A stretch of 64,000 nt of DNA from Lamellibrachia satsuma (lineage: Eukaryota > Annelida > Polychaeta > Sabellida > Siboglinidae): positions 6,731,501-6,795,500 of the forward strand of contig BSQZ01000021.1 of the NCBI GenBank assembly GCA_033239005.1, in the 5' to 3' direction. The translations under genes and the position numbers were made by a program. Positions within the stretch are counted from its first letter, which is position 1, and every line of letters starts with the position of its first letter. This document shows positions 13,601 through 21,988 of this stretch, piece by piece. A model generated the notes under the pieces. The model did no database searches and had not been told where the DNA came from. It saw only the letters and a program-made list of their open reading frames with translations.

Positions 13601-14091
13601 TCACCTTGGATAACATTTGATCCATATTTACAATGCACATAACATAGCAGCCATGTAACATCAAACATGTCTCCTAGATGACACCCCTCCCAAGATCAAG
13701 GTTCACATTTAATGTAATTTACATCGCAGACAAAACCTAGCTGAGAACTCTCCAACTGTTCTAGTTAGTTCTGCAATAAAGGGAAACAATAAAATTGCAC
13801 TCCACATTTAAATTCTTCATTTTTTGGAAGTGGCTATAGAGCCTTTCTGGAAAGGCTCTTTAGCAAATTTTTTTAGCATACATTAAAAATATTTTAACTG
13901 CACAGTACACTTGCATCAGTGGCATGTATTGTAACATTGTGTATGTTAGCGATACTATTCATATCACTAAATTCACACTTGATATGTTCAATAACAACAG
14001 AAATGACAGAATTGAGGCTGTGTCATAAAATGTAATTCAAGTGATTAGAACAAGTTAGTTAAGTTACTTACGAGAAATCCTTCTTATCCAT
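5007..14091 (-). CDS. SLC25A22: Mitochondrial glutamate carrier, complete, 9 exons, 323 aa
   Basis: This is a glutamate/H+ symporter of the inner mitochondrial membrane. Exons in transcription order: 14072-14091, 12738-12872, 10827-10882, 10115-10205, 9230-9348, 6892-7085, 6265-6367, 5814-5889, 5007-5184. All have GT-AG borders and compatible phases; the sum is 972 bp ending in TAA. Translation starts [19 protein letters not shown]. The three carrier signatures are [10 protein letters not shown] (exon 2), [10 protein letters not shown] (exon 5) and PIDVVKTRLQ (exons 7-8). The unusual PME..K in repeat 2, the TPEKAIKL and NDFFRH blocks, and the ending [19 protein letters not shown] fit the GC1/GC2 branch. 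The length equals human SLC25A22, as I recall it. The introns hold LINE, SINE and minisatellite insertions. SLC25A18 is the alternative paralogue name; in an invertebrate it is probably pre-duplication. Confidence 0.95.
5185..5813 (-). other. Carrier intron 8
   Basis: Between the exons at 5814-5889 and 5007-5184. AT-rich. No repeat or other gene was recognised. Confidence 0.6.
6560..6840. repeat. Minisatellite, about 30-bp unit, carrier intron 6
   Basis: About nine degenerate units close to TAGTTCAGTCATAGCTACAC followed by CAAGTATGTT. It ends about 50 bp from the donor of the carrier exon at 6892-7085. No exonic sequence is included in the unit. Confidence 0.85.
7120..7200. mobile_element. 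Possible solitary LINE 3' tail
   Basis: A weak match to the tail shared by the LINE copies near 620, 11775, 48605 and 49355: TTCTATTG, then CCTCGG, then AGAGCTCCGAGG and CACAAAACCA. Degenerate, so called with low confidence. Confidence 0.35.
7271..7450. repeat. 11-bp minisatellite made of a near-palindromic unit
   Basis: Some sixteen copies of CTATGTACATG with occasional CAATGTACATG variants. Because 11 is not a multiple of 3, all three plus-strand frames read the same 11-residue cycle ([11 protein letters not shown]), which explains the open frames. The core ATGTACAT is self-complementary. It lies in carrier intron 5. Confidence 0.95.
7579..7620. repeat. (TA)n microsatellite
   Basis: About 20 TA dinucleotides with one or two C interruptions, in carrier intron 5. 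Confidence 0.95.
7621..9229 (-). other. Carrier intron 5, remainder
   Basis: Contains a three-copy repeat at about 8068-8170 (unit of about 32 bp including ACCGGGTGTAACAATAAACA). GGGCCATTCTCCAAAATTGT near 7640 has an approximate inverse near 8925 (ACAATTTTAGAGAGTGGCCC), so a degenerate inverted-repeat element of about 1.3 kb is possible. No coding block was recognised. Confidence 0.45.
9388..9656 (-). mobile_element. tRNA-derived SINE
   Basis: On the minus strand the element starts near 9656 with a tRNA-like head: box A-like TGGCTCAGTGG and box B-like GGATTTGAGTCC, 30-odd bases apart. About 100 bases on comes a 3' part containing GTAAAGCGCTTTGGGCAGTC and TATATAAGATCTTA, resembling the 'AAGCGC...TATATAA' tail shared by L2-type LINEs and their SINE partners. 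It sits about 40 bp from the acceptor of the carrier exon at 9230-9348. The head has substitutions and is not a functional tRNA. Confidence 0.7.
9657..10114 (-). other. Carrier intron 4, remainder
   Basis: AT-rich. No coding or repeat signal beyond the SINE was recognised. Confidence 0.5.
10206..10826 (-). other. Carrier intron 3
   Basis: AT-rich sequence with no recognised gene or repeat. Confidence 0.5.
10883..11619 (-). other. Carrier intron 2, first unannotated part
   Basis: AT-rich. A short plus-strand open frame at 11189-11452 has no recognisable similarity and was not called. Confidence 0.45.
11620..11768. repeat. Minisatellite, 34-bp unit, four copies
   Basis: Near-identical units containing ACAACCACTATCTCCAGTCA followed by CACACCTACAAATA, in carrier intron 2. 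It ends at the 3' tail of the adjacent LINE. Confidence 0.9.
11775..12640 (-). mobile_element. LINE reverse transcriptase fragment (L2/CR1-like), family copy 2
   Basis: The minus-strand open frame 12625-11966 encodes 219 residues of a LINE reverse transcriptase C-terminus. Blocks in order: [112 protein letters not shown] and [18 protein letters not shown]. Catalytic fingers and palm are missing, so the copy is 5'-truncated, as is usual for LINEs. The 3' tail reaches about 11775, where the plus strand reads TTCTATGGCGCCAATATCCT after an ATAATAAAA run. It is better preserved than the copy at 620-1495 and lies in carrier intron 2 in the same orientation as the gene. Confidence 0.9.
12873..14071 (-). 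other. Carrier intron 1
   Basis: AT-rich. A short hairpin, GAGCCTTTCTGGAAAGGCTC, lies near 13839-13860. No gene was recognised. Confidence 0.5.
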
Positions 14092-14160
14092 TCAGCGCCG
14101 TTGAGATGACAAACAGAAAATGTCAGGTGTAATCTTCCCCAAGATGTTCTACAACCAACA
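14092..14160 (-). promoter_or_regulatory. Carrier 5'UTR with possible splice acceptor
   Basis: On the minus strand, TTGGTTGTAG followed by about 60 bp precedes the start codon at 14089-14091, so the first coding exon probably begins with a 5'UTR stretch. A candidate upstream non-coding exon with a GTATGT donor ends near 17579 (GTCAAGCACTCAAGAATCAA, then GG|GTATGT on the minus strand). This is inference from splice motifs only. Confidence 0.35.
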
Positions 14161-14617
14161 CAGTCATGTCATTGGGTCAATAAAACAATGGTGACAACAT
14201 ATATTTAAAAGTTCTTTGTTTAAAAACGTCAAATTTATTGAATGAAATGAAAACACAAAATTAAAACATTGGCATTTACTGTTTGAGCATATTGAGGGAA
14301 GCCGAAGTAGATTAAAAGCAACTGAATCCTAAATTGCAACTTTCTCAACCAAATTCAAGTACTAGAATTGGAGAGGACTCATGCAATCTGAACTAGGCGA
14401 GCAGTTATAGTTGCAACCACGACTGACAGTGAGATATTGTGTAAGCCTTATAAAAGATACAACTGAGACTTGAACTGGCACACTGTGGCTTTGCTTTCAA
14501 CTGACAAACTGAGTGTGCTAAATACTGCACAAGAATGTGACCAGTTCCTAGAACATGAATGCACAAAGAATTCAGTAGATAGATATAAAACATACTAGAA
14601 TCATACAAGGGACAAAT

Positions 14618-14855
14618 GTGTACTGGAGGCCAACAGGACTTCACCTCATCCAGTGGAGAGACATTGAATGTACTGAGCACAAAAGCACAGGAACTTTAAC
14701 AGGATAATACATATCATGTCTTGTTAAATATAAATAATGTGTACTGGAGGCCAACAGGACTTCACCTCATCCAGTGGAGAGACATAGAATGTACTGAGCA
14801 CAAAAGCACAGGAACTTTAACAAGATAATACATATCATGTCTTGTTAAATATAAA
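14618..14855. repeat. 118-bp tandem duplication
   Basis: A segment starting GTGTACTGGAGGCCAACAGG occurs twice in direct tandem (about 14618-14735 and 14737-14855). Only a few bases differ, such as ATTGAATG/ATAGAATG. The high identity suggests a recent event. Confidence 0.9.
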
Positions 14856-14956
14856 AGTTGTTAATTGTAATGTATATTATTTGCTCTGCTTTGTGCTTGG
14901 ATTTACCATATGGGTTCGGAATGGTGCTTAAGCCGCTTTCAACAAAAGGGATTAGA

Positions 14957-15022
14957 TGAAGGGCTTGGACATACAGGTATAAGAAAGGGCTTGGACATAC
15001 AGGTATAAGAAAGGGCTTGGAC
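14957..15022. repeat. Short tandem repeat, about 26-bp unit
   Basis: Two and a half copies of GAAGGGCTTGGACATACAGG followed by TATAA, just upstream of a LINE. Confidence 0.8.
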
Positions 15023-15189
15023 TGAGACTTAAACCCTTTTCAAGACTTGCCAACATGCCTGGACTATACACACTAGTGTTACATCACACGGTGCACTAAG
15101 TCACGGATCAACTGGACTTAGTGGATTTTCTATCACATCAGATTGGCAACACTGTTTGGAAACATTAAACAACTGAGTGTGAGTTCCCT

Positions 15190-17205
15190 TCTAACAAGGG
15201 GGACAACGTGGTGGTTTGCTTTCCAGGGGCAAAAATAGAGGCTATCACAGAGAGTGTGGAAAAAATTGTGGGTCTGGGCAAGGGAGGTTCTATTTTATTA
15301 CACATAGGGACTAACAACGCAGAGAGGGAGGGTACAACTGCCATAGTTAGGAAATACAAGCAGTTAGTTAGAAGAGCTAAGGAGACATGGGTTGAGCATA
15401 TAATTCTGTCAGGGATTCTATTGGTAATGGGAAACAGGGGACAGGGATATCAAAATTTCCAGAGGGTGGCAATTAACACGTTAGTTCAGCAACTATTAAG
15501 GGAAGAGGAAGTAGGATTTGTGGGGATGTTTTGTCGGGAGGGCTTATATGTACACAAGGGATGGGCTTCATCTAAGTGGAAAGGGGGCAGCACTATTTGT
15601 GGATGAACTCTCAGCTGCAGTTGACAGTGGCATGGGTAGCACAACAAATATTTATGGTAGCAAACTAGAAGTGCAGGGGGTTACTTAGAGGTACCCCAAA
15701 CAGGACAAGAGGCCACTAATACATACAAACCAGTAATAAAATGCCCAAAAAACATTTCTGAAGCTGGTTATAAATGGTGTGTTTAAATGCAAGAAGCATA
15801 GTAAATACAAAAAATTAATTAAACATTATGGTAGAAGATATTAACCCTCATATAATTGGTATAATTGAGTAATGGGCCAACAAAGACATATCTGATGCTG
15901 AATTGGGACTGACAGGACATGTAATGTCTAGGAGAGATCGAATAGGAAGAAGGGGAGGGGGAGTCATTTTATACATTAAAGAATCTATTATTTTAATAAA
16001 ATTAGAAAGGGAAGCAAATTACAATGAAGCTGTTTGATGCAACATAATTACCGGAAATTCAACATTAACTATTAGGTTAGTTTACCGAAGTCCAAACATA
16101 AATGACGAGGATAACACAACAATACAAAATGCTATAAAGGAAATGAGTAAAGGTGAATGTATCATAATGGGAGATTTTAACCACGGACACATACAATGGA
16201 AATCTCAAGAGAGTACAGGGGGTGAGGACCAACAATTTCTATTTTTAATTCAGGATAGCTTCCTTACTCAACGCGTGCTAGAACCAATCAGGGGTGAGAA
16301 TGTATTAGATTTAGTTTTGTCTTCACAAAATGAATTAGTGGATAATGTAAAAATACATGTGCCATTGGGTAACAGTGATCATAATCAAATACTTTTTGAC
16401 ATCAAAATAAAATCAGAAAGGACAAAAAAAATACAGGAGAAACTTCCACGAAGGTAAATATAAAGATATGAGAAAATACTCAGCAAAGCTAGATTTGAAT
16501 TACATGCTGAGGAATAAGACCGCATTTGAATGTTGGAACATCCTAAAATATGAAATTGAGAGTACCACTGATCAGTTTGTTCCCTTGAAAATACAAGGAA
16601 AATGGTCTCGAAAGAAACACTTGTCAAAAGAAGCTATTAGAAAAAGCATACAAGCAAACTGCGTGGATGGTTTATAGGCGTACCAGACAGGATGAAGACT
16701 ACACAAATTTCAGAGGCACCTAATGCAGCTACAACTAAAATTAGACAATATAAAAGAAGCTATGAGCATAAATTAATGACTTGGATGTTAGAAGACAGTG
16801 CTGGAAATATAATATCACAAGGTTTTTTAATGGTGGAAGATTTAAATAAATACTTCAGTTCAGTGTTTACCGGAGATGATATTAGTTCATTATCAATTCC
16901 AAATGCTAAATTTCAGGAGGCTAAATTGGACTATTTAAGGCAGTTAATTGTAACTGCAGAAATGGTAGAAAATAAAGCAATGAAGGATAACAAATTACCT
17001 AGAGTGGATAGAATTCCCCCAAAACTACTAATGGAAACAGTAGAACAACAGTGTTCAACTTGTCATTAAAAGAGGGAGTGGTTCCTTTTGAATTGAAAGA
17101 AGCAAACATCATAACATTATTTAAAAAGGGTTCGAGAAATAAGTCAGAGAATTACAGACCAGTGAGTTTAACATCAGTGATTTGTAAATTATTACAAAGG
17201 TTAAC
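15190..17205 (+). mobile_element. CR1-like LINE with ORF1 SGNH/esterase domain, endonuclease and start of RT
   Basis: Plus-strand frames, broken by frameshifts and stops, give an ordered LINE. 15208-15606 encodes an SGNH/GDSL-hydrolase-like ORF1 segment (VVVCFPGAKIEAITE, LLHIGTNNAERE, IILSGILLVMGNRGQGYQN, REGLYVHKGW...KW). About 15775-16455 is an APE-type endonuclease (CLNARS-like start, RRDRIGRRGGGVILYIKES, LVYRSPN, MGDFNHGHIQW, LDLVLSS, GNSDHNQILFDI). 16468-17205 covers the linker and first RT blocks (NKYFSSVFTGDDI, then, frameshifted, FKKGSRNKSENYRPVSLTSV). It stops abruptly near 17205, so the catalytic palm is missing. Catalytic-type motifs of the endonuclease (DFN, SDH) are still visible. 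Inactive. Confidence 0.88.
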
Positions 17206-17310
17206 TTAAGACCATAAGGCAAAGCCAAATACACACATAACTTGCAAAAGCAAAAACTGGTTTGATGGCATGATGATCATGAAATTATCAATGACACACT
17301 GACATCAGCG

Positions 17311-17327
17311 TGTGTGTGTGTGGGTGG

Positions 17328-17391
<64 letters not shown>

Positions 17392-17420
17392 GCGTGTGCG
17401 TGTGCGTGTGCGTGTGTGTG
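17311..17420. repeat. Compound (GT)n-(GA)n-(GC/GT)n microsatellite
   Basis: TG repeats at about 17311-17330, an almost pure GA run at about 17331-17388, then GTGCGTGTGCGTGTG to about 17420. Confidence 0.95.
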
Positions 17421-18373
17421 TTCGCATGAAAGAGTTTTGAGATATTCTTAACTAAATCTCAGCTGAATATCACAAAAAAACACATATGAACAAACGAAAC
17501 AAGTTCATGCAATAACCGAACAATTGATAGTTTGGAGTAAATCTACCTGATATTTCATGGATGTTTGCAGTAAACATACCCTTGATTCTTGAGTGCTTGA
17601 CGTCTTGATTCAGACTCAGTGACACAGCCCGTCTGTCTCTGGCTCCGAGGCCCCTCCGATTGATGGTTGGCGATATTATGTGGTATTGTGTCGTCCTAAC
17701 CTAATTGATTAACTAAACAGTGAATTACACCACAAACACGCACCCACAATTGTATGCTTTAGCACTTATCCAAATAGGGTACGACCAATTTCAATGGATG
17801 TTGACTTGTTGTGTATTGGCTGCCGTTAGGAGTAAGCCGACCTTCGCCCGCACTGGTCGGTACGCGTTCACGCTCGAGCAGGTGTTGGTGGCGCCGCACT
17901 ACGGATACATTCAAACTCGTCTGCTTCCAAACGCAAACGATATGCAATACCACTACAGTATAATTTTGACATTATATATATATGGGGCCGTCGATCAAAG
18001 CAGGCATTTAATAAAAACAGATTAGCGCACTTGTTATGTCGAGCAGTGTCATCGGCAGTGACACACCACACCTTCCTATCCATCATGCAGGTGTCATTGA
18101 AGCTTCGATCATTACTCCCATGGCCATGCCCATGGCCATGAGTCATGACCATGGCATTGCCATTGCCATTGGACATTAGCATTACATTAAACCAAAGATT
18201 CCGCTGATCTTTGGCGAGTCCTATATCTGCGTACATCACGGTACAACTCCGAAATTTATAATAAAATTGTATGCCCCACGCAGAAAAGTGGTTATACATG
18301 ACTTGGGACGAGACACTAATCCTAGGCTAACCGCTAGGTTTCAGCAGCACATGGCATACCCCCGTCTGCTTGA
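17421..18373. other. Upstream region of the carrier gene, GC-richer patch
   Basis: 17600-17900 is richer in G+C and CpG than its surroundings (for example around 17820-17895). It may hold the carrier promoter and a 5'UTR exon. Overlapping open frames on both strands (17720-18025 and 17868-18299) have no recognised similarity. Near 18115-18180 is a CCATGGCCATG-rich stretch. Confidence 0.35.
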
Positions 18374-19299
18374 TAGGGGAAGGCAGTGCTAGTTAGCCAC
18401 TGGGTTAGTTGAGCCACCCATGTTTCCCAGGAAACTACAACAGCGGTATCACCCAGTGTCAGTGTTATTAGAACATGATTGACGTACAATAAGTGTCATT
18501 CGTCACAACAGTAAGAAATTGTGAGTTAAAAGTATGTTTTTCGAAACTTTTGGTGATATGTCATCTGCTGGTGTGTAAACTATCAACGCATGTGACCAGA
18601 CTTTATTTTCTGTGAACTTACAAATGATTTAACTATGCAGAGGGAAGAAGATTATTTACACCACAGCGCGCAGTGATGAGAAGTTAATTAAAAAAGCGTC
18701 ATGGTCGAATCCGGGCTAGTTGAGCCACCCAAGGTCCAGGAAAGGGTTAATTGAGCAGCGGCTAAAGAAAAAAGACGAGTGTTCTTTACCCTAAAATACA
18801 CCGAGGAATACATTTTCCCGAACAAATTGGGACATCGGATATTAATCAAGTGCGTTGGCTTGTCAGAAACGCGTTGTGCCCATTGAATAGATGTGTAGGC
18901 TGTTGTTATGAAATTTTAGTACAAGGCCTAAATTATACAAATACAGCATTTACCCAACTTACGCTACACTGTGGTTCAACTTACCCCCGCCAAGTGTTGG
19001 TTGAGCCAGTGTACCAACCCGATTTGAATCACCTCACCCCACCTCTTCGGGCCCAGTGGACCATAAGGCTGAAGTGCACCTCCTCCAGCTCGCTCTGTCA
19101 GCTGCCTCGCGTATGGCCTCGTTCCTATTTGAATCAACTACATATAATTATCTATGCATACTAGATATATTATCTTTGTATAAAATATCTACTAATAACC
19201 ATAGTTTATGTGAGTAAAAAAAATTTGACATAGGAATACGATTGTCTCCTAGATATCAAAAAGAATGAAAAATGGCTCAACTAACACTGCTCTCCCCTA
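18374..19299. mobile_element. Nonautonomous DNA transposon with TA-flanked terminal inverted repeats
   Basis: The left end TAGGGGAAGGCAGTGCTAGT and the right end (reverse-complemented) TAGGGGAGAGCAGTGTTAGT are inverted repeats, continuing into (T)AGTTGAGCCA. Both ends are bordered by TA, the target duplication of Tc1/mariner/pogo-type elements. Internally, GTTGAGCCACCC recurs near 18408 and 18718, and related motifs near 18970 and 19000, so the subterminal repeat is amplified. The element is 926 bp and no transposase was recognised. A second partial copy lies at 63115-63250. Confidence 0.75.
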
Positions 19300-20539
19300 C
19301 ATGTTTGGACTATGCATGGTTAACCTCGGAACTTTAAAGCCTTCAGACGTGTTAACTTTCGGGTTACAAAACCTAGCGACGTAGTCCCCCACCAAACTGT
19401 TGGGATATATTCTTCTTCAGCATTATTGTAGAGGAACCGATTTCCCACATATTTGATTGCGCATGAAACAACCTACTCGAATCATTTTACGGCTTTCGTT
19501 TGTGCAAGAACATTTTAAATGTTCCCTTGGGATGATAAATCAATTAACGCTGAAGCGATGCACACACACACGCACTAAGTTTATTAAAGCGGACATCCAT
19601 TAAGCAAGAACAATCCACAATGTATAGAACTCTAGTAAATAATGATCAAATCCATCAACTGACGCGACGCCGATTATGGGCTTGGTCGAAGAACGTGGGC
19701 ACACCTCGCATCAGTGACAGCAACAAGTGTAAATTCCAGTGTAACGCTCATATTTATTGGATTTTGATTGTTCACCGATATCACCAGACGAGGATGATCA
19801 TGAACGGTGAAAAGGAAACGTCTCGAAGTAATACACGCTCTTATACATCTATAATAGAAAGGACAACAAACTTGAGCTATCATACGTGAAAGACCTTATG
19901 GCGTTTTCTCTTCCGTTGGTACTCCCAACAAATATGGTTGGAATATAATAACAGACAAGGGTGAGAAGTGTCTGACATAAAACATATTTTTTGTGAAGAT
20001 ATGTGATAGCGCAGGTAACCCTTAAAAAATTTGAGACAATGTAAACTAGGATGCGATGCACAGAATGGTCGCAGCACAAGGAAGAACAAACAAATACATA
20101 GATTTTGCGTTACCAACGGAACCACATGACAAACAACATGTGCAGTTTATGTTACTAGATGAACTCTGTGACAAAAACTGGTGTAACCTATTGATAAACC
20201 CCACATCAGCTCGCTATAATTTGAGAAATCGTATCATGGTGGTCACACTGAAAAAAATTTATCAACTTATTCAAATTAGCAGACAGTTTCGATACGGTCG
20301 TCAACCACAATGTGGAGCCAACACAGAGAGTTCTTTTTGTCAACAATCACCATAAAAGACAAGTTTCTTTTGAAATGTTACTAATCAGCAATTGTTGGTA
20401 CTAACGAATCTGGAAAAGCGATCGTGGTCTTTGGAAGTGGTCATGAAACTATATTTGAACGTTATGATGACTTGTAAAGTCCCTGTGTGCCACCACGCAT
20501 AATAAGCCATGTGCTTCAGCAACCAAGATGTACACGGAC
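19300..20539 (-). other. SCAF 3'UTR and intergenic region
   Basis: This follows the SCAF stop on the minus strand. The nearest minus-strand AATAAA seen is at 19753-19758, about 0.8 kb after the stop. A plus-strand open frame at 20056-20355 (99 codons) has no recognised similarity and overlaps this presumptive 3'UTR. Confidence 0.4.
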
Positions 20540-21988
20540 TCACTGGGAGGGTACAGCTGGAGGGGGCGTTGAGGTGCTGTCTGCTGGGGCTGGCGGCTCC
20601 TCTTTTGATGCTTCAACCTTAGTGTCTTTAGTTGCAGCCTCGCCACAACTGTCTCCACTTCCCTCTATGGCAGATTGTTCACTATTCCTGCTCATGTCTG
20701 ATTCATCAGCATTCTCTGCCTGCCAGTTGCCCCAGCGTGACCGCCGTGGCCCATCACGATCGCGACGTTCACGTTGGCTGCTGTTACTTGTATGTTCACT
20801 ACGCTCATTCCTCTCATGCCGGTCACGTGAATCACCTCGCCTATACGGGCCTCTCATGCCATCGGGCTCACCGTGGTCTCGGCCAAACCTGTCATGGTCG
20901 TTGTCTTGTGGTGGACCATCGCGTGGGGGACCATCACGTGGAGGACCATCCCGTGGGGGACCCCCAAAGCGGGCCATACGAGGCATGTCTGTAAGACTGG
21001 GCACAGGACCGCCTTGGAATGGACCTGGCATGCGCTCTGATGGTCCCCTGAAGCCTGGACGCATCATACCCCCAAATCCTCCATGGAACATGAACCGAGG
21101 GTCACCAGGCGGGCCCTGGGGAGGGCCTGGGAAGAGATCCCTTGGGCCGTCTTCCCCTCTCATCCTCATTGGTGGCCGGGCCATGTCTGCCCTTTCGAAT
21201 CGTGCTGGCATGAACCCACCCCGTCCTGGAGGCCCGCCAAACAGGTTGGGCGGGCCACGGAAGCCCAACATGGGTGCTCTTGGTTGGTTTCCAAGCTGCC
21301 TTATTGGTCCACCTCTTCCGCCAGGGCTCATATTGATTGGTCCTCCAAGCATGGGACCATTGCCACCGAGTGGTCCCATACCACCTGGTCCCGCCTGCCT
21401 GGGATCATTGGACATCGCTGACATGAGCGCACTCACCATGCGTGGCGACCGACCACCACCACTAGGTGGCCCTCGATGGCCTTCTGCTGTGTCCTCTAAG
21501 TCCATCATGGTGTCACGGTCACCGCTAGACTTGTGGTCAGGGAAGTGGCGATCAGCGTCTCTGTGGTTTCGCCGGTCATCAGCATCCTCCATGCTGCGCC
21601 GGCCACCGCTGGCTCCATCAATTCGCTCAGGTTTAATTGGGGACCACCTGTCGTTGTCCGGCTGACTCTTTGTAGTATCGCCCCCGGGTGGTTGCATCTG
21701 TGGGGGCAGCATGAGAGGGCGTGGTCCGACAGGAGCCATGCGGGGCATGTTCAACCCTTGCGGTAGCATGCCAGTGAAGCCTGGGGGTGGCATACCAGGG
21801 TTGAAGGTGGAGTGCGGGGGGTGAGCACCTGGCTGCGACATGAATGGACGAATCATCCCTGGAGTGTTTGCCTGAGCATCGTGGTTGACCGTGGTTGAGT
21901 TGCTGACAATGTTTTGTATGGCCTGAGCCAGCTGGAGACTGCTGGTGTGACTCGGAGTGGCCGTCGACGCCAGGCCAGTGATGGGGCC
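20540..21988 (-). CDS. SCAF8: SCAF exon 17: long Gly/Pro/Arg-rich tail and stop
   Basis: 482 residues after the TTGCAG acceptor, starting GPITGLASTATPSHTSSLQL. It includes SPRMVSALMSAMSNDPRQAG, several FRGPP and FGGPP motifs, a perfect PPRDG triplet (GGPPRDGPPRDGPPRDG) and an RD/RE-rich stretch before the acidic, Pro-rich end (PAPADSTSTPPPAVPSQ) and TGA. Composition matches the low-complexity C-terminus of SCAF4/8. Antisense frames up to 392 codons here are shadows. Confidence 0.92.
   Translation of the reverse strand, partial: GPITGLASTATPSHTSSLQLAQAIQNIVSNSTTVNHDAQANTPGMIRPFMSQPGAHPPHSTFNPGMPPPGFTGMLPQGLNMPRMAPVGPRPLMLPPQMQPPGGDTTKSQPDNDRWSPIKPERIDGASGGRRSMEDADDRRNHRDADRHFPDHKSSGDRDTMMDLEDTAEGHRGPPSGGGRSPRMVSALMSAMSNDPRQAGPGGMGPLGGNGPMLGGPINMSPGGRGGPIRQLGNQPRAPMLGFRGPPNLFGGPPGRGGFMPARFERADMARPPMRMRGEDGPRDLFPGPPQGPPGDPRFMFHGGFGGMMRPGFRGPSERMPGPFQGGPVPSLTDMPRMARFGGPPRDGPPRDGPPRDGPPQDNDHDRFGRDHGEPDGMRGPYRRGDSRDRHERNERSEHTSNSSQRERRDRDGPRRSRWGNWQAENADESDMSRNSEQSAIEGSGDSCGEAATKDTKVEASKEEPPAPADSTSTPPPAVPSQ

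Noticed and set aside
18850..19164. Plus-strand frame of 104 codons inside the TIR element
   Set aside because: No transposase motif (DDE/D blocks or helix-turn-helix) was recognised and the frame has no support.
20487..21665. Plus-strand open frame of 392 codons, Ser/Pro/Gly-rich
   Set aside because: It is antisense to SCAF exon 17, whose Gly/Pro/Arg codons leave few stops on the other strand. The minus frame has the family match and splice sites.
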